A DNA stretch of 7,019 nt. Source: Candidatus Bathyarchaeota archaeon (GTDB lineage: Archaea; Thermoproteota; Bathyarchaeia; TCS64). A program made the position numbers and the translations under genes. The notes beneath the pieces were generated by a model, which saw only the letters and a program-made list of their open reading frames with translations, made no database searches and was not told where the DNA came from. Of the stretch, positions 5,413 through 7,019 are shown piece after piece; position 1 is the first letter of the stretch; every line of letters begins with the position of its first letter. The stretch is from the NCBI GenBank assembly GCA_030691555.1, contig JAUYEB010000228.1:1-7019 (forward strand), given 5' to 3'.

Positions 5413-6006
5413 TTGGTCTCAAGCAAGCTGAAGAAGGGGTTCGAGGGAATCGTCGCCGCTGGCGTCAAGCCGTTCGCCGACGCGGGTGTGACGCCCAACA
5501 TGGTTACCGTCCTCGGCCTCCTCGCCTCGGTCGCCTCGGCCTGGGCCTACTACAGCTGGGTCTCGTCGCCGCTGCTGCTGCCCGCTGCTGGGGCGCTAAT
5601 ACTTGTCTCTGGGCTGTTCGACGCGGTCGACGGCGTGATAGCCCGGACCACTGGGAAGGTGACCAGCTTCGGTGGCTTCTTCGATTCCGTCTCGGACCGC
5701 TACGCGGACGCCTTCGTGTTGGCGGGCGTCACCCTCGGTGGGCTCTGCAACCCGATAGCTGGCCTCGCGGCGCTCATCGGCTCGCTGATGGTCAGCTACA
5801 CGCGCTCGCGGGCGGAGGCGGCGGGCGTCCCCATGGCGGGGGTCGGCCTGGCCGAGAGGGCGGAGAGGATGCTGATACTCGCCACCGTGACCTTCATGGC
5901 TGTCTGGTGGCTCGACGCCATCAACTACGGCGTCATACTACTCGCGGTCCTCTCACACCTAACGGTGATACAGAGGACGCTCCACTTCCGCAAGAACTCG
6001 AAGTAG
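5413..6006 (+). CDS. CDP-alcohol phosphatidyltransferase, likely archaetidylinositol-phosphate synthase
   Basis: This 197-residue integral membrane enzyme transfers an alcohol headgroup to a CDP-activated lipid. The family signature D-x2-DG-x2-AR-x8-G-x3-D-x3-D is complete: Asp70, Asp73, Gly74, Ala77, Arg78, Gly87, Asp91 and Asp95. These residues bind metal and CDP. The N-terminus is a short amphipathic helix (SKLKKGFEGIV), followed by GVTPNMVTVLGLL (25-37) as TM1; about six TM segments are expected. SYTRSRAEAAG (128-138) resembles the headgroup-binding segment of inositol-phosphate-using members. I therefore infer CDP-archaeol plus inositol 1-phosphate giving archaetidylinositol phosphate; another archaetidyl headgroup is possible. 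Start TTG 5413 is supported by CTTATAC upstream. The frame is open back to 4495, but only because it runs antisense to purC. It is divergent from purC and convergent with S26e (23-nt gap). Confidence 0.92.
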   Translation: MVSSKLKKGFEGIVAAGVKPFADAGVTPNMVTVLGLLASVASAWAYYSWVSSPLLLPAAGALILVSGLFDAVDGVIARTTGKVTSFGGFFDSVSDRYADAFVLAGVTLGGLCNPIAGLAALIGSLMVSYTRSRAEAAGVPMAGVGLAERAERMLILATVTFMAVWWLDAINYGVILLAVLSHLTVIQRTLHFRKNSK

Positions 6007-6009
6007 CCT

Positions 6010-6021
6010 GAAAGCGGAAAA
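6010..6021 (-). terminator. Possible T-rich terminator downstream of S26e
   Basis: On the minus strand the 23-nt gap after the S26e stop contains TTTT (6021-6018) and TTT (6013-6011) in an otherwise GC-rich context. Archaeal termination often uses short T-runs. The signal is weak, and no matching T-run follows the phosphatidyltransferase on the plus strand. Confidence 0.25.
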
Positions 6022-6029
6022 GACTGGGT

Positions 6030-6341
6030 TTAGAGGCTGGAGCCGGAGCGAGTCCTGCGGCGCTTCGGCACGAACTTGCGCTCGTCCTTCCCACGCACCT
6101 TGACGACGCCGCGGTGAACCGCGCAGCTGATGCAGTAGTACTTCGTCACCTTGGTGCGCTGGATGGTGGAGCCCTGGTTCTGGAGCTCCTTCAGGAGCCG
6201 GGAGTCGACGAGGCTAGTGTACCTCGTCTGCCTCTTGGCCTTGTCGCGGGGCACCTGAGCCCCACAGATGCTGCACTGCACCAACCCGGAGCTCCCCTTG
6301 TTGCCGCCGCTGTGGCCTCCGCTGCTCCTCTTCTTCGTCAA
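6030..6341 (-). CDS. rps26e: Small-subunit ribosomal protein eS26 (S26e)
   Basis: S26e binds near the 3' end of 16S/18S rRNA and the mRNA exit channel of the small subunit. The protein has 103 residues, close to the family's usual length. Its zinc-binding cysteine pairs are C23-x2-C26 (VQCSICGAQVPRDKAKR) and C70-x2-C73 (YYCISCAVHRGVVKVR), as in eukaryotic S26. Both ends are basic: a Gly/Lys/Ser-rich start and a KRRRTRSG tail, suited to rRNA contact. The start is TTG 6341, preceded at seven nt by GAGGT, a good Shine-Dalgarno match, so this message has a short leader. It probably has its own promoter (TTTATAA at 6382-6376) in the 50-nt gap after the SGNH gene. S26e is characteristic of TACK archaea and eukaryotes, making it the best taxonomic marker here. 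Confidence 0.96.
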   Translation of the reverse strand: MTKKRSSGGHSGGNKGSSGLVQCSICGAQVPRDKAKRQTRYTSLVDSRLLKELQNQGSTIQRTKVTKYYCISCAVHRGVVKVRGKDERKFVPKRRRTRSGSSL

Positions 6342-6348
6342 TATTGAA

Positions 6349-6353
6349 ACCTC
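6349..6353 (-). promoter_or_regulatory. Shine-Dalgarno site of S26e
   Basis: Minus-strand GAGGT lies seven nt before TTG 6341 and fixes that unusual start. It sits only about 26 nt below the TATA centre, so the leader would be very short. Confidence 0.55.
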
Positions 6354-6375
6354 AGCAGATTAGTGAGGCACCTTG

Positions 6376-6382
6376 TTATAAA
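6376..6382 (-). promoter_or_regulatory. TATA box of the S26e gene
   Basis: TTTATAA on the minus strand (6382-6376) is the best archaeal TATA match in the window. It places the start site near 6353, about 12 nt above TTG 6341. It shows that S26e can be transcribed independently of the upstream SGNH gene. Confidence 0.6.
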
Positions 6383-6391
6383 TCCTACTGG

Positions 6392-6997
6392 TCAGGGCTC
6401 CATATCCTCGATGAGTGGCTTCAGGGATTCCAGGACTGTCTCGGCGACCCTGCCGTAGCCCACCGGGGTCAGGTGGACGCCGTCGTCGGAGTACTCCCCC
6501 CTGAGGTTTCCCTCCTCATCCGATAGTGCGGGGAAAAGGTCTGCAAGTGTCACGCCTTTCTCATGGGCGTGTGCCCTGATCAGCTCGTTCAGCCGCCTCA
6601 TGTTCGGGCTGGTGCGCCGGGTCGGGGTGAGGGTGCAGGCCACCGGCCTCGCATTTATCCCCCCGCAGAGGGAGTAGAGCCTCACGAGGTTGGCCATGAC
6701 CTGCTCGGGGTCCCTCGCGGCGCCGAGGTCGTTTATGCCTCCCCAGACCACGACGGCGTCGGGCCGTTCGGCAACCACCACTCTCCCGAACCTCCAGAGC
6801 ATCCCCTCGGTGCTGTCCCCGTTGACGCCGGCGTTCACGACGAAGGCCTGAACCCGCCCCCCGAGCCTCTCCCTGAGGAGGGCCTCAAGCTGGGCGGGGT
6901 AAGGCACCCTCGGGTCGACGGCGTAGGGGTCGAGGGTCCTGTACCCGGCGGTGAGGCTGTCCCCCAGCGCGACCACGACGAAGAAACCGTCACCCAT
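6392..6997 (-). CDS. SGNH/GDSL-family hydrolase, probably cytoplasmic esterase
   Basis: This 201-residue protein has all SGNH blocks: GDSLTAG (12-18, nucleophile Ser14), NAGVNGDST (55-63, Gly of block II), GGIND (86-90, oxyanion Asn89), and DGVHLTPVGY (172-181, catalytic Asp172 and His175). Length and layout resemble TAP/TesA-like lysophospholipase or arylesterase enzymes. The N-terminus goes straight into the first strand (FFVVVALGDS) with no signal peptide, so it is probably cytosolic, unlike exported TesA. The substrate cannot be inferred; short-chain or acetyl esters are typical of the family. Two starts are possible. GTG 7009 adds four residues. I prefer ATG 6997 because GGTGA, a standard archaeal Shine-Dalgarno sequence, lies eight nt upstream. 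Only 22 bp of upstream sequence are present, so the promoter is out of view. The end is TGA at 6394-6392, 50 nt from S26e. Confidence 0.93.
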   Translation of the reverse strand: MGDGFFVVVALGDSLTAGYRTLDPYAVDPRVPYPAQLEALLRERLGGRVQAFVVNAGVNGDSTEGMLWRFGRVVVAERPDAVVVWGGINDLGAARDPEQVMANLVRLYSLCGGINARPVACTLTPTRRTSPNMRRLNELIRAHAHEKGVTLADLFPALSDEEGNLRGEYSDDGVHLTPVGYGRVAETVLESLKPLIEDMEP

Positions 6998-7005
6998 TCG
7001 CGCAG

Positions 7006-7010
7006 TCACC
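7006..7010 (-). promoter_or_regulatory. Shine-Dalgarno site deciding the SGNH hydrolase start
   Basis: Minus-strand GGTGA (7010-7006) overlaps the alternative GTG codon and stands eight nt from ATG 6997. This spacing favours ATG as the start and implies a leadered mRNA, possibly from an operon continuing beyond the right edge. Confidence 0.5.
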
Positions 7011-7019
7011 CGATGCTGG

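Noticed and set aside
6350..6368. CCTCA-N9-TGAGG inverted repeat upstream of S26e, possible RNA structure masking the Shine-Dalgarno sequence
   Set aside because: The distal arm lies upstream of the start site predicted from the TATA box, so both arms would not be in the same mRNA; five-base arms are easily due to chance.
1..7019. Mobile elements, CRISPR arrays, tRNA or rRNA genes
   Set aside because: I saw no transposase, direct repeat array, tRNA-like cloverleaf or rRNA sequence. Intergenic gaps are short and all are accounted for.

Overview
The window looks like a GC-rich archaeal chromosome, most likely from the TACK group. Four observations point that way. It carries ribosomal protein S26e, which Crenarchaeota, Thaumarchaeota and their relatives have but most Euryarchaeota lack. 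It carries a CDP-alcohol phosphatidyltransferase of the archaetidylinositol-phosphate synthase type. Its PurF has an archaeal-style NHRGHQSHGF segment. Most genes have an archaeal TATA-like element 25-29 nt upstream of the start codon, as expected for leaderless mRNAs. I cannot place it more precisely from the sequence; a thaumarchaeal or aigarchaeal relationship is a guess from the PurF motif.

Layout from left to right: (1) purE on the minus strand, cut by the left window edge. (2) Three plus-strand genes: a 12-TM major facilitator transporter, a 64-residue two-TM protein and a 263-residue unrecognised protein that may have a GT-A nucleotide-sugar transferase-like fold. (3) The minus-strand pair purC-purF, in which the purC stop and purF start overlap (GTGA). 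The purF stop interlocks with the stop of the 263-residue gene inside one CTAG. (4) A 159-bp divergent intergenic region with several palindromes. (5) A plus-strand CDP-alcohol phosphatidyltransferase. (6) Minus-strand S26e and an SGNH/GDSL hydrolase.

Three enzymes belong to de novo purine synthesis: PurF (first step, PRPP to phosphoribosylamine), PurE (N5-CAIR to CAIR) and PurC (CAIR to SAICAR). The phosphatidyltransferase belongs to ether-lipid headgroup synthesis and S26e to the small ribosomal subunit. Coding density is very high. I see no mobile element, CRISPR array, tRNA or rRNA.

This is mostly an ordinary core-genome region. The parts most worth a second look are the palindrome-rich purC/phosphatidyltransferase promoter region, the two unrecognised genes inserted between the pur genes, the interlocked stop codons, and the Fe-S-type PurF with a six-residue propeptide.
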